This document shows, in pieces, positions 44,876 to 55,775 of a DNA stretch of 64,000 bases. Location of the stretch: assembly GCA_036426205.1 (NCBI GenBank), contig CM071579.1, positions 18,462,893 through 18,526,892 on the forward strand, written 5' to 3'. Positions within the stretch are counted from its first letter, which is position 1, and each line of letters starts with the position of its first letter. The position numbers and the translations under genes were made by a program. The stretch is from Ascaphus truei (taxonomy: Eukaryota > Chordata > Amphibia > Anura > Ascaphidae). The notes below the pieces were generated by a model. That model did not search any database. It was not told the origin of the DNA and saw nothing but the letters and a program-made list of their open reading frames with translations.

Positions 44876-45769
44876 CCTTGTGGGCTATGTGGGATGGGGG
44901 CAAGGCCGTGGGTCCCACGTCAATGGGAAGCTGGGTTCTCGTGGCCCAACTTCTGGTGCCGACCGGGACACTGGTACACCAGAAGGCCCAGAAGGGGGGG
45001 CGGGGGAGGGGAGATGTGGCATGAGAGCCTCACTGCAGAGGCCCTGGCAGCCCGACACAGAGGTTGAGTTCGACCTCTGGCCGCTCTCAACTTCCAGTGC
45101 CAGCCAGCAGGGCTACCCTTTGCTCTCGGGCCCCCGGCATGGCAGGGTTTTGCAGTAATGTAGTAACGCCTCTGGGGTACATTTATTAACCCCATTGAGC
45201 TTAAGTGACATTATGATGTGGAAATGTCATATATCAAACTTCAAAGGCTCACCGTTCTGCTAGACACCTGACATATATTTGATAAGGGAATCTTTATATT
45301 GCTTTACAAACCACATAGGTGCGTTTCCAACATCTGCAGAATAAACCCATGCGACCCTTTGCCAAAAGCTCACGTACAAGAATGTGAATAATTTTTATGT
45401 TGGTCCAAAATAAAGTAATACCATCTGCCAATAATCCAATTTCTTCATTGCTAATGTGATTACCACATGACTGACTTTGTAATCTGGACATCCCAATAAA
45501 TGTGGTAAATCTATAAAGACATATAGGGCCTTAGCAAGCTCAAACCCCAAATCCACTACATTGTATATTATATTTTGTGTTATTTGGAGTGCTCCTGGGT
45601 TTGTGACAAAATGTATACAAGTGACAAAAAGGCCCCACTGCTGCAGCCAATAACAACTTATTTAGTACATTAATATGCATTTTATCTATATTCATTCTTC
45701 ATAAATATGGGTCTCCTACTAAATAAATAAAAATGCCCTCCTACTGTTTCTGTACGTTCCTCCTACATA

Positions 45770-45970
45770 CCAATTAGATTGTAAGCTCCTCGGAGCAGGG
45801 ACTCCTCTTCCTAAATGTTACTTTTATGTCTGAAGCACTTATTCCCATGGCCTGTTATTTATATTATATTATTTGTTATTTATATGATTAGCACGTGTAT
45901 TACTGCTGTGAAGCGCTATGTACATTAATGGCGCTATACAAATAAAGACATACAATACAATAGGTCATTT
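45770..45970 (+). repeat. frog SINE-like repeat with (ATACA)-type tail
   Basis: 'agattgtaagctcctcggag', 'cagggactcctcttcctaaa', 'gctgtgaagcgctatgtaca', 'ggcgctatacaaataaagac' is a very common frog interspersed repeat. Related pieces occur at 37441-37563, 50040-50190 and 50345-50480. Non-coding. Confidence 0.65.
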
Positions 45971-46044
45971 AGTTCAATACAACAAATATTTGAAGCCTGG
46001 TTAAATCTATAAAGACCGCTATCCAGGGCAAAGTTTCATTGACC

Positions 46045-46149
46045 CAGTATGATGATACAGGAAGTCAGTATGATCATACAGGAAGTCAGTATGATCATAC
46101 AGGAAGTCAGTATGATCATACAGGAAGTCAGTATGATCATACAGGAAGT
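46045..46149. repeat. 21-bp tandem repeat, five units
   Basis: Five copies of CAGTATGATCATACAGGAAGT (shown with its first unit varied to GATGATAC). On the gene's strand it starts about 50 bases downstream of the 5' splice site of the 46201-46328 exon. Confidence 0.95.
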
Positions 46150-46200
46150 CAATCACAGGAAAAAGGGGATAAAAAACTGTGTAGATAAAAGATAACTTAC

Positions 46201-46328
46201 TTGACATCCCTTGGCAAGAGCAAAGCCTCCTCCAACCAAGATGACAATATGCCACGGTATACATTCTTCAAATTCTTTCCATGTGATCATTGGTGTATAT
46301 TCTGTAACTGGGTAAGCTCTGGACTTTT
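46201..46328 (-). CDS. slc13a1: slc13a1 exon, TWKEF/GGGFALA region
   Basis: Two bases plus 42 codons: KSRAYPVTEYTPMITWKEFE, ECIPWHIVILVGGGFALAKG, CQ. The ITWK.F..(M/I)PW.I..L.GGGFALA block is the conserved entry to the second repeat of the transporter. Acceptor aacttttag, donor gtaagt. The phase joins exactly with the 47764 exon (G+AA = Glu). Confidence 0.95.
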
Positions 46329-46410
46329 CTAAAAGTTTTAAAATCATATATAAAAAAAAAAAAAAAAAAGCACGTGAAACATGTTACCCGCACGTCACAA
46401 AACGTTAAGG

Positions 46411-47306
46411 GGCTCATTCACAAAGCAGTGATAAGTGGTTTTAAGTGCAATAAACGCCCTTACAGCGCGATACTGCATAATCTGCTAGTCACAAAGCAGT
46501 GATAACGGCGAGGTAGCGCGCTATAATGGCTTTTTATCAGCCATAAACAGTCAGTGAAAAAAAAGTCGTACGATAGGCCCAAAAATGGCAAAGCCGCAGT
46601 TTTTTTGCCAGTAACTGCTATTCACAAAGCAGTGATAACTTTATCGTACTATAAAAGATCGCCATCTCTTTTCACCAGCAAAAGTCTGGCGAAAAAAAGA
46701 TGGAGACATTCATAAAAGCATTATTTTTTTCTGCACAGCATTAATAAAAGAGACCGGCAGGGGTCTCCGGGTGAGCCACGCGGGTGTCCACGGGTGGTTA
46801 CTGCGGATGTCCGGGGGTCCTCGGGTGGTCCCCGCGGTGGTCTTTTAAATCTCCTGCGTCACGTGACCGGGGGATTTAAATCCTGTACTGGGATACCGGC
46901 ACCCCATAACGGGGCCTGTATCTCGGGAAGTAGGGGGTCCCCGAGGCTGAAACCAATGCGGTTCAGCTCAGGAGACCCCCTGCTCAAGTACACTATTATT
47001 AAAATCAATATTTTTAGTGCACGATCGCCTGTAAGAGCCGTGCATGGAGACGCAGCGTCTACATGCACAGCTCTTACAGGCTGCATTTTTTTCTATCAGC
47101 TATCGTGCTACAGAATTTATAGCGCGACAGCACCGATACAAAAAACAGGTCGCACGAAAGTGCATTTTTTTAATCAGATTTTAAAAAATGGCCATCACTT
47201 CCTGGTGAATCCCGCTTTCGACTTCATTTCTTATAGCATGATAAAAAAAATGCAGTGTCGGACGCAAAAGCACTGATTTTATCACTGCTTTGTGACTAGG
47301 CCCCAG
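46411..47306. mobile_element. large MITE with CACAAAGCAGTGATAA repeats
   Basis: GGGGCTCATTCACAAAGCAG at the left is mirrored by CACTGCTTTGTGACTAGGCCCC at the right. CACAAAGCAGTGATAA recurs at about 46433, 46492, 46623 and inverted at 47281. The GC-rich middle contains 'gcctgtaagagccgtgcatg' and its complement around a 20-base loop (47028-47085). No transposase. In an slc13a1 intron. Confidence 0.75.
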
Positions 47307-47763
47307 AGAATGACTTGTTTACTTCCCCATAATACATTCAATGAAAAAAGCTTGCTGCTATTAATAGTACTGTTACTTCCGTGTAAAACATATTTTTGAA
47401 GATACGGTATGGGTTTTTGTTTACTGTTTAATCCAAGAAGATTAGCTTTATTGTAATTCTTACAGCAACTCCAATTTAAAAGGCATGTGTTGCTATTCTA
47501 GTCTTAAAAATACATTCAAGTAGATGAGAAATTACAGAATACTGTGCATTGCAATCTCGTCAGTGGGAAACCATGGTCTACTCTTATCCCGGATTTCAAA
47601 TGTACCACATGATTTGGATTTACAAAAAATTCATTGCAAGTTCAGTCTTCAGAGGATTCTTATGCTGAGAAAGGATGCGATTCTTGGCTGTCAAATACTG
47701 GTCCAACCCCACCTTAGAACGCGCTCTATCCATGAGCTCAGAATACACTGCCCTGTAACGTAC

Positions 47764-47864
47764 CCTTCCATCTACAGCAAAACCAGCGCGGCTTCCGTCC
47801 AGGAATAATAAATAATAAAAATCCAAAGAGGATGGCAGAGGTAGCATCAGATTTGTAACCTTTC
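47764..47864 (-). CDS. slc13a1: slc13a1 exon, YKSDATSAILFGFLLFIIPG
   Basis: 101 bases: one base, 33 codons, one base. Reads KGYKSDATSAILFGFLLFII, PGRKPRWFCCRWK. It matches the helix beginning '(Y/F).(T/S)D(A/S)T' and ending 'FLIP(A/G)' in SLC13A1 and A4. A longer overlapping open frame exists in another phase and is spurious. Acceptor atcaacag, donor gtacgt. This exon is the one most like SLC13A4. Confidence 0.92.
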
Positions 47865-48609
47865 CTGTTGATATATACAAAAAAATTTTTAAAAAATTAG
47901 ATGAGTAGAAAGCGAAGTTAATACTGTATGCTCACAAAAATGTATCTGGACTCTTCGTTGTGGAAAAGTAGAATTACTACAACAACGACTGACTCCAATG
48001 CTTTGTTTATTCTCGGTGTTAATAGTGTCATTATTTTATGATGGATAATTTTTGTATATTAGCTACCGTAATATATCAAAATGATCTAAGTACAACCCAT
48101 GAGTTTCACATTAAGTCATTCATTGCTTTGCCAACATCTGGCCAGACCTGAAATTCTAGTTCTTTAGGCTGAGTTTCAGATTGCAAATCCTGCCTCCCTA
48201 GAAGCCATTAGGTTTAAAGCCGGCATCAGGCATGCACAGAATAATTGCCAGGGATTTCTAAATAACATAATGGCCAGTTACTCAATTCCATCCCCCTTCT
48301 CTGCGGCAGTGGCCAAGAATTCATTGTTTCCTAGCACAATGGGTAATAATTGCGGCTTAGTGCTAGTGTGCTGGGTGTGCCGTCCCTAAGCAGGTTAAAA
48401 GTGAAGTATATTAATAATCAGGTATAATAACCACATGTGCAGAATATCTGGTTTGAACAGTTGGACACGCAGTTTTTATGCATACCTCTGTAGTAAGATA
48501 ATTAGCCTTCCAGCATAGGAAAACGCAAGTTAACCAAATGGTGTGTGGGAATCGGACTACGGTATATTGTTTCCTTGTTAGAAATGCTTTTGGGCCACCG
48601 TCCATCAAT

Positions 48610-48610
<1 letters not shown>

Positions 48611-48695
<85 letters not shown>
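48611..48695. repeat. (GT)n microsatellite
   Basis: About 85 bases of GT with two interruptions (TATGTATG at 48640-48647). In an slc13a1 intron. Confidence 0.95.
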
Positions 48696-48698
<3 letters not shown>

Positions 48699-48994
48699 CT
48701 CTCCATGGTGGAGAAGGAAGCTAAAGCACATTGTTGTAAAATGCATAACGTTGTCACACTGTAACCATCTCAAAAAGATTATTTGACAGCAAACATTTGG
48801 TTACACAGCCTGAAAAATCAAAATGTAAAATTATAATATCAAAATTGACCGTTACAATGTTTAAAAAAAAGAAAGAAAAAAAAGGCAGCTGTTTGTGCGA
48901 ACGTTTGCGGCTGTTAAAGAAGCTTTTCTCAGATGAATAAAGTGCGACTTATGAGCATTTGCAATGGTGTTCTCTGTCGCTTCCTTCTCTATTG

Positions 48995-49120
48995 AAAAAG
49001 GTGACACTGTGTGCTCATTTGCATGTCATTACCCAGAATCCCTGGCTGCAGTGGAAGCATTGTATGCCAAGAGATAATGGTGAAAGGCAGGGTGGCAGAC
49101 TTGTCATAGACGTGATTGTG
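48995..49120. repeat. frog repeat copy 1, 'cattacccagaatccctggc'
   Basis: 'tcatttgcatgtcattaccc', 'agaatccctggctgcagt' and 'gagataat.g.gaaaggc.ggt.gcagac' recur at 50678-50790. Two copies of one interspersed repeat in the same gene. Class unknown. Confidence 0.7.
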
Positions 49121-49572
49121 CTCACACCGGGGGATTTTTACTTGCGGCCCCCTATTGATGCTATACATGGAGAGACGGGGGCCGTGCATCTGCATGCTAA
49201 ATAGCACAGAAAACGGTAAAGCTATTCGGTCAGACTGGAAAAGCACTTTTTAAAGCCGCGCAGTGAACATGTAGAGTGCAGCTCTTTTCCTGGAGTCCGT
49301 ACACTGCACGGTGAAACAGTTCAACTGCTAATGTAACGGCTAATCTGAGACAGACCAAGGACCGAGGAGAAACAGCAATGGAAATGATGGGGTGCCAAGC
49401 AGGCGACATTCATCTAAAAGGAGCGGGGGGGAAAAAAAATCAAAGAACAGACGCAGAAAACGGTCAATGTAAAAATGAAGGAAGGTGCATTCGTGTGGAA
49501 CGTGAGCAGACGCGGCTTGTAAACTAAAGCAAAAAGGCCAACTTAAAATGTACCGAGCACATGTTAACTCAC

Positions 49573-49674
49573 TGTCCAAACAGGGAATCCCAACCTGGGA
49601 TAAATCCCGGGTCCCGGGTAAACCACGACAAGGCCATTAGAAAGAAGATTCCCAGTGTCACCGCCTCCTGGTAG
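49573..49674 (-). CDS. slc13a1: slc13a1 exon, YQEAVT...RDPGF
   Basis: 102 bases: one base, 33 codons, two bases. Reads YQEAVTLGIFFLMALSWFTR, DPGFIPGWDSLFG. WF.R(D/E)PGF.PGW is diagnostic for the SLC13 family. Acceptor cgacag, donor gtgagt. The phase fits both neighbours. Confidence 0.95.
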
Positions 49675-50039
49675 CTGTCGTTGAAAAGAAAATGACACGT
49701 ATTAGAACATATACAATTTCCGTTCCAGTTTGTGTCTTTTCTATTCCAGTTTCCCCCCCCCCGAGTTTAATAAAGTGTTTTTTAAATATGGGAGAGAGAG
49801 ACTGTGGAACCTTCCTGCTTTTGGACGCTTCTTGTGCAGTCTCTTGAACCCTCAACCTGTGAATTAGTTTGACCTGTGTATAATGTGTTACATGGCCATG
49901 TTTCTACTCTAATTCAAACCCAATACATGTGAAGTGGGACTAGTGATTAGTACAGGCAGAGCATTGCTATGCCTAAAACGCTATTTTTGTATAGAGTAAC
50001 AGTAATGCCCCAAATGAAAATACCCTTCGTTTCACCATT

Positions 50040-50190
50040 GCCCCTTATTCCCTCTAGATTGTAATATCTCAGGAGCAAGGCCCTCGTTCCCTTCTGTATC
50101 TGTCTGTGCTTGTTGGTCCTTCTGTTTACGTCATTTACATAACTGCGTACCGCACTGCGGAATATGCTGGCAATTTACGAATAAACGATA
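50040..50190 (+). repeat. diverged frog SINE-like repeat
   Basis: 'ctagattgtaatatctcagg', 'agcaaggccctcgttccctt', 'tacgaataaacgataataat' follows the layout of the repeat at 45770-45970 with many changes. A second diverged copy lies at 50345-50480. Confidence 0.5.
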
Positions 50191-50344
50191 ATAATACGCT
50201 GTTGGTTGCAGTTTGTGGCAGTAGGGCTCTAGTCTAGAGTCAGCAGATGTAATTACTAGGGGCGCCAGGATGAGGCGCTCTGGGTATCTACTCCCTAAGG
50301 AGTAGAAACTTTAGAAAGTATTTAATCTGTGATAGTGTGGATGT

Positions 50345-50480
50345 TTTAATTAGATTGTAAGATCTCTAGGCCGGGATTCCTTTTCATATTGTAGGCTTTT
50401 ATGTTTGATGCAACGAATGTGTCATAACTCTCCATAGTATCCACGCCGTGAAACGCTACAGTACAGGAATACAAATCTAT
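50345..50480 (+). repeat. diverged frog SINE-like repeat, second copy
   Basis: 'ttagattgtaagatctctag', 'gccgggattccttttcatat', 'gccgtgaaacgctacagtac', 'aggaatacaaatctatac'. Same family as 45770-45970. Confidence 0.5.
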
Positions 50481-50494
50481 ACATGTGAAATACA

Positions 50495-50560
50495 TTCTGA
50501 CATTCTGTACGCGTTTCTAGTTCTGTTTGCTAGTTTTGATCAGAGAGCAGAATTTTACCA
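50495..50560 (-). ncRNA. weak hammerhead-like motif
   Basis: GAAACGCGTA on the minus strand (plus 50508-50517). Upstream is CTGATCA (one change from CUGANGA) and a short TAG/CTA helix. ATTCTG and CAGAAT could pair outside, with unpaired bases between. Poor geometry; possibly chance. Confidence 0.25.
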
Positions 50561-50677
50561 AATGTCGTAAAGCTGTCCGTGAATAGGGTTACTGGCTCTG
50601 CACTTCATTAACCCAGGCTGTGCTGAAAAGCTGTGTAATGCGGCAGGCTGTGTTAAAATGGACATGAAGCTAAAGGT

Positions 50678-50790
50678 GACACTGGGTGTTCATTTGCATG
50701 TCATTACCCAGAATCCCTGGCTGCAGTAGCAGCACTGTATGCTGAGATAATTGGGAAAGGCCGGGTTGCAGACCTGTCCGAGACGTGAAT
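50678..50790. repeat. frog repeat copy 2, 'cattacccagaatccctggc'
   Basis: Second copy of the repeat at 48995-49120, same orientation. Ends about 65 bases before the 3' edge of the 50855 exon. Confidence 0.7.
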
Positions 50791-50854
50791 TTGCTCACAA
50801 GTGCTATTTTTATTTGCTGTACACCACATGTTTATGAGGTTATTGCAGACACAC

Positions 50855-50953
50855 CTCAGAGGTCCCAGTTTGTCATATTCTTGTTTCAAAATCTTCCTGG
50901 AATCGTCATCATTTGGACACTTCGATTTCCTGCAGCACTGCATTTCCTTCCAA
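50855..50953 (-). CDS. slc13a1: slc13a1 exon, cytoplasmic loop with KQEYDKLGP
   Basis: 99 bases: one base, 32 codons, two bases. Reads WKEMQCCRKSKCPNDDDSRK, ILKQEYDKLGPL. A charged, cysteine-containing loop; the (I/L)KQEY.KLGP(I/L) ending is as in SLC13A1 and less like SLC13A4. Acceptor tatttgcag, donor gtgtgt (weaker than consensus). Confidence 0.92.
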
Positions 50954-51317
50954 CTGCAAATAGAAAATAGATTCATTTCAAACTGTTCAGTTAACTCCGT
51001 TGCTTCCGAGTGTTTATTTAACCGATCTGCGTTTTAATCGGGGCGGCAACGGGTCCTGAGAAATAAACGTTGAACTGAATCGGGGCGTCGGACAGAGCTG
51101 GTCGTGTTCCCCAAACATCCCGGATCCCGATTCATTTGTAGGGTTGATCACCAGGCAAAACCCTTGCACCCTGCAAACAAGAACGCCTGCGCGGCCCGAG
51201 CTCGCTTGGCAACCAGTACAAAGTTGTAACGTTACCGTGGCGGCCATGCTTGGAGTTTTGTTGGGTCACACCGGCACAAAAAAAACCGTCATACAAATAT
51301 CTTGGGAACTGGGAGCT

Positions 51318-51680
51318 CTCCAGAAGGCGAGGGACCCCAGATTAGCTCCGAGGGACCCCAAAAGGTGAGGGACCCCAGAAGGCGAGAGACCCCAGATTAG
51401 CTCCGCGGGACCCCAGAAGGCGAGGGACCCCAAATTAGCTCCGAGGGACCCAAGAAGGCGAGGGACCCCAGATTAGCTCCAAGGGACCCCAGAAGGTGAG
51501 GGACCCCAGAAGGCGAGGGACCCCAGAAGGCGAGGGACCCCAGATTAGCTCCGAGGGACCCCAGAAGGCGAGGGACCCCAGATTAGCTCCGAGGGACCCC
51601 AGAAGGCGAGGGACCCCAGATTAGCTCAGAGGGACCCCAGAAAGTGAGGGACCCCAGATTAGCTCTGAGGGACCCTTGGT
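51318..51680. repeat. intronic minisatellite, composite ~39-bp units
   Basis: Alternating 'gggaccccagaaggcgag' and 'ggaccccagattagctccga' blocks; 'gattagctc' appears about eight times. In the intron between the 52067 and 50855 exons. Ends before a poly(A) run at 51689-51707. Confidence 0.95.
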
Positions 51681-52066
51681 TCAAGTTAAATAAAAAAAAA
51701 AAAAAAAACTTTTTTGGGGGAGGGATTGTAACTTAAAATTATTGAGCCCGTTCAAAAAAGTTTAGTAACCACCCTAACAGCAAATAAGTTAAAGAAAAAT
51801 ACTGTGCTATTTATGATGGTAATATATATTTCAGACACCTGTGGATAATTTGCATAGTTTAATGTACATATAAAATGTTGCTGGAAACTTTAAAAAAAAA
51901 AAAAAAAAAAACCCTGTGCTTAGGAGGTATTTTACACTTTGATTTAATATTCCCCCCAAAATATGTATTCAGCATAAATAGTGAGCAGCTGCACTCGACA
52001 AATCCCCTTATTTATGAGAGGAGACCCCTTCGTAACCAGTTGAAACTGTTTAGATATCAGACGTAC

Positions 52067-52186
52067 CTAAATCCCAGGAAAAGCCAGTTAATCCACATCC
52101 AGGAAAAGATTAAGATGATAAAGGCAATGGGGAACGAGAAGGCAATCCAAGATCCAAAATTCACAAACTGACAGCCAGGATAGCGA
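52067..52186 (-). CDS. slc13a1: slc13a1 exon, RYP..NFGSW helix
   Basis: 120 bases: one base, 39 codons, two bases. Reads RYPGCQFVNFGSWIAFSFPI, AFIILIFSWMWINWLFLGF. NFG(S/T)W..FSFP and WLFLG are conserved in SLC13A1 and A4. Acceptor tcttctag, donor gtacgt. Confidence 0.95.
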
Positions 52187-52384
52187 CTAGAAGAAAATGT
52201 AAAGAGAAAAAAACACAGGGAGAAAAAAAATCAGGATATTTATAAATCAACATATGTTTGAAATATCCAGAGAGGTCAATGCAATGTGCAGAGAAAGATA
52301 TGGCTTCTAGAACTCTGAAGCACTAAATACTTCACCCAAACGCGAATCCGCTGAAAGAGACGCAGCACTGCAGAACTGATGTTC

Positions 52385-52445
52385 AAAAGAATATATTGTA
52401 GTCCAAATATATTGTAGTCCAAATATATTGTAGTCCAAATGAAAA
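52385..52445. repeat. 17-bp tandem repeat
   Basis: Three copies of AATATATTGTAGTCCAA. A degraded inverted copy ('cggactacaatatattcttt') lies near 52673-52692. Confidence 0.85.
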
Positions 52446-52446
52446 A

Positions 52447-52485
52447 CAGTGTTTCGGTCCACCGTGTGACTTCATCAGGGTATGG
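52447..52485 (-). ncRNA. hammerhead-like relic
   Basis: On the minus strand CTGATGA (plus 52472-52478) is followed by an extra A, a stem GTCAC-ACG-GTGGAC with a bulged G, an extra C, and GAAAC (plus 52451-52455), but then ACTGT instead of GCGT. Stem I is not evident. Core halves are present; stem III is lost. Confidence 0.35.
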
Positions 52486-52489
52486 GTGT

Positions 52490-52720
52490 GTGGGAACGTA
52501 CCACATTGCAGGGGTGCACACACTTTTTTTTGTTTGCGCCTCCCCCCCCCTTACCTTTCCTCCAGCATCGGTGGCGCCATTTGACTCTGCGTTGTCATGG
52601 TGACGCGTCGCCAGAGAGAAGTTCACGCATCCCTGCCATGGTGGTCCGAAATAATGCTTTTTTTTTCCGTTTCGGACTACAATATATTCTTTCGAACATC
52701 AGTTCTGCGTCTCTTTCATC
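52490..52720. repeat. diverged CpG-rich hAT-MITE piece
   Basis: 'cattgcaggggtgcacacac' and 'cttacctttcctccagcatc' with 'ggtgacgcgtcgccagagag' recall the 54996-55310 family. Ends not defined. Confidence 0.4.
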
Positions 52721-53787
52721 AGGCTCGTGTTTGGCGAAGTATTCACCATGTTTTAATATAGATGAGTGCCCTTGCCTAGTTCTTTATTTACCAATAGACT
52801 GCCTATTAACTTCTTTTTTTTTAATATTTAGATATTGAATAAGATGGATATTAGACCATCTTTAAAAAATGAATCCTGATGAGATTTTATTTAACATTGC
52901 ACAGCCTCTAGTTTCACCGCTCAGCTGACCTGAAGTGGTCTGACCTCCAGGCCGGTCCCCCCCCGCTCCCCAGGTTAGTCTCGATCCAGCAGCCAACAGA
53001 AATCATCAGGACAAGAGGTCGCGACTTTCTGTGACCCGGTCACAAAAAAAAAAAAAACCCTCAAATATCTTGGGGAACAGAGGTTCCTGGAGGTCGCGAG
53101 GCTACGGACCAATTCCAGTGCAACCCCTGGTTCAGCTACAGGAGACAACACCGTAGTTACTGCATCAGGGGGTCCGGCACGCCACCGGCCTAATGACACA
53201 GTAGCGATCACGAGCTCCAGAGGGGCCGGGGTACACTGCTGCCGCGGCCAGTCCAGTACTCCAAAGGGTTAACTATCCGCAATGACTGGTGTCCATATTT
53301 ATTGTCATTTTTTTGGGGTGTTTATCTTAACCTCATGTTTAATTGTAACCTCCTCAAACCATGTATATGGTCCCTGTGAAAAAAAGGGAAACATTATAGG
53401 GTTCCCTAACGCCTCGGCAACGCAACACCGATCTGCAAAGCCCGCGATGGGCCCCCACCCATCTCGCTCCCCTCCTAGGTTGCGGGTGGGCGGGGTTGAC
53501 AGGTACACCTTGTATTCCCTTCCCAACTATTCTCTGGCGTCTTGATCTGGGGGTCCGTCTCCCGCCTCCCTTTGGGTTGGGTTGTCGGTGCTGCGCCCCA
53601 ATCGTGGACGATAAAGACACAGGAATAAGAGCCAGGTATCACCCCCCCCCCTTTCCTACACACAGTGAGGAAATCATTGCCCCCTTTTTGCTATGGAATG
53701 AGCCCCCCAACTGTCCCTTACGAAAACAGCGTGTATGGTACATCCTGCGGCATTTCTTGGGGGAGCGTTCCAAAGCTCGGCTTCGAC

Positions 53788-53938
53788 CAGGGGAGGCCAA
53801 CTCCAGTCTTCAAGGGTCATTGTAGGTTTTCAGGAAATCCCTGCTTCAGCACAGGTGGCTCTATCAGAGGCTCAGTCGAAGACTGCAGCACCTGTGCTGA
53901 AGCAGGGATATCCAGAAAGCCTGACCTGGCTTCGACCA
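53788..53938. mobile_element. hAT MITE (palindromic family), copy 2
   Basis: CAGGGGAGGCCAACTCCAGT start. Flanked by perfect 8-base duplications GCTTCGAC (53780-53787 and 53939-53946). The right end is shortened compared with copy 1 (...AAGCCTGACCTG). In an slc13a1 intron. Confidence 0.9.
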
Positions 53939-54094
53939 TTTAACAGATCTTAAGTAATGTACGAATGATAAACAGAATACGCAACATGACTAAGTGTTTT
54001 CAGCAAACCGCAACTCAACAAGGGACGTTTACGGGCCCCCGAGATCACAAATATACCGGCTCAAGCCACCCTCCGTCAAACGCCATACACTTAC

Positions 54095-54243
54095 GTCTCA
54101 AACTGTTCGATAAATATGAGATTAGTAGACGTGCCAGTCAGCGTAGCCATGCCGCCGATGGTTGAGGAATAAGCGATGCCCAGTGAAAACGCTTTGCACA
54201 TCATGTGATCACGTGTCGTCGTGTAGAACCGCCCAGACTTGGC
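54095..54243 (-). CDS. slc13a1: slc13a1 exon, STIGG and TGTSTNLIF
   Basis: 149 bases: 49 codons and two bases. Reads AKSGRFYTTTRDHMMCKAFS, LGIAYSSTIGGMATLTGTST, NLIFIEQFE. The SSTIGG..T.TGTSTNLIF segment is a hallmark of the family's substrate region. Acceptor tttcgcag, donor gtaagt. The longer upstream open frame (runs of Leu/Cys) is the (ATTGCTGC)n repeat read through the intron. Confidence 0.96.
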
Positions 54244-54291
54244 CTGCGAAAGCGACAAAGCACAACCCTCGGAGCACTGAATTCTGTGGTA

Positions 54292-54333
54292 CAGCAGCAA
54301 TGCAGCAATGCAGCAATGCAGCAATGCAGCCGT
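54292..54333. repeat. 8-bp tandem repeat (GCAGCAAT)n
   Basis: Four to five perfect units, about 50 bases upstream of the 3' splice site of the 54095-54243 exon on the gene's strand. Confidence 0.9.
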
Positions 54334-54418
54334 ACAACCCCGTGCATGCTGAATGCCGAGCATCTATCCCAGCCTTGTCGTACCGGCACAAACCCAGATG
54401 TTTACAGATAACCCAGTG

Positions 54419-54677
54419 CAGTGCCGTCTTAACACATGGGCACGCTGGGCAGTTGCCCGGGGGCCCCACGAGCATAGGGGCCCCACAAGCACAGGGGCCC
54501 CATGCTAATCTATGCACAGAACAGAATGTAACACTAATCTTTCCGATCACCCGCCTCAACATTCAAATCTCCCGCTAACTCGGTAGAAGGAGAAAAATGA
54601 CGACTTGCAGCGGAGAGTTGGCGGGGCCCAGTGCACTGCTTTGCCCGGGGGCCTATAATGCTGTTAAGACGGACCTG
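54419..54677. mobile_element. hAT MITE, CAGTGCCGTCTTAAC family
   Basis: Left CAGTGCCGTCTTAACA and right TGTTAAGACGGACCTG are terminal inverted repeats. Flanks acccagtg / acccggtg form an 8-base duplication with one change. The interior has 'ggcagttgcccgggggcccc', partly mirrored at 'gccccg'/'tttgcccgggggcc'. Confidence 0.85.
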
Positions 54678-54995
54678 ACCCGGTGAGATAAAACATCTGT
54701 CCCTGGACCCTCACAAATCCCAAACACAGCAAAGTGTTCTCCGCATCTCATCTTCCTCAGAAGAAATAAGAATGCAGATTATGGAGAGTGATGGCAGAGC
54801 TGTGGGACATTTGTGTTTACAACAGAAAGAACGTAGGGTCCACATTGTTTTATTAACCCCGTCACTGCCGCCTGGGGAAGCAAAGTGGGGGGTTTGCACT
54901 CTGTTAGCTATTAGATTTGTTAGTTATTAGATATGATTAATGGCTTTTCCATACTCCAAAAAGCACATTGCCAAATTTAATGGAATATACTAACG

Positions 54996-55310
54996 CAGGG
55001 GTGCGCAAACTGGGGGGCGCGAGATTCTCTGCAGGGGGGCGGGTGGAGGGCAATGCGGTTACAGAGGCCCCACGCGGTTCCCGAAGGCATTTAAATTAAA
55101 TGCCGAGGGAGCGGCGCAGGCCTCTGTAACTTCACTTACCTTGGCTCAGGCGGCTTCTGGTGATGCGACGTCAAATGGCGCCGCAGGGGTCATGTGACGC
55201 TGCTTTGACATGGCAAAGTGACATCAGAACGCTGGAGCCAAGGTAAGGCGGTGGGCGGCGCGAGGGGGAGAGCCAGCAGAGGGGCGCAGGGGGGAAATAT
55301 TGCACCCCTG
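54996..55310. mobile_element. hAT MITE, CAGGGGTGCGC family
   Basis: Left CAGGGGTGCGCAAACTGG, right ATTGCACCCCTG. 8-base flanks tactaacg / tactaaca. GC-rich interior with 'ttaaattaaatgcc'. Same family as 41729-42027. Confidence 0.85.
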
Positions 55311-55775
55311 TACTAACATACTACAATCATAGAGTATGTAAAGCAGGAGTCCATGCTGGTTGGCATTTAAATTTTTTTTTTATTGTACCTGATTCGGACA
55401 TAACTGCCCGTCGGACATAATACGGTGGCCGGGTCAGGGCTCGGCAGCCAATAGAAAAGCTGCAACTTCATCAGGAGTTGATGTCAGAGCTTTCAATTGG
55501 TTACCCTGTTTTTAATCCAGGGGCCATAATTGTAAAAAAAAAAAAAAATGTGGGTGTCAAAACTGGCACAAAAAAAAACCAAACTAAGGAATATCTAGGG
55601 AACTGATGCGTTGAGAGAGCTCGTCTTGCCATTTCCAACGCCGTTTTGATTTAAAAAATCGGATGCTCCATTCAGGAAATATAAGGGTTTGAAATATTGT
55701 CCGGGAGGTTAAAATGGAGGGTTCGCAGAGCCGACTGCAGTCTCAAGGTTACCATGGTAACTTCAGAACCTAGAG

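Noticed and set aside
47620..47880. 86-codon minus-strand frame that looked like a separate small gene
   Set aside because: It overlaps the 47764-47864 exon in another frame. Only the frame reading YKSDATSAILFGFLLFIIPG matches the SLC13 family and fits the splice phases.
48611..48695. Valine-cysteine and threonine-histidine repeat frames
   Set aside because: They are dinucleotide microsatellites. The same applies to 42781-42900 and 28078-28197.
54244..54363. 5' extension of the 54095 exon with Leu/Cys/Ala repeats
   Set aside because: It is the (GCAGCAAT)n repeat read through the intron. A good acceptor (tttcgcag) lies at the exon edge and the frame joins to the upstream exon there.
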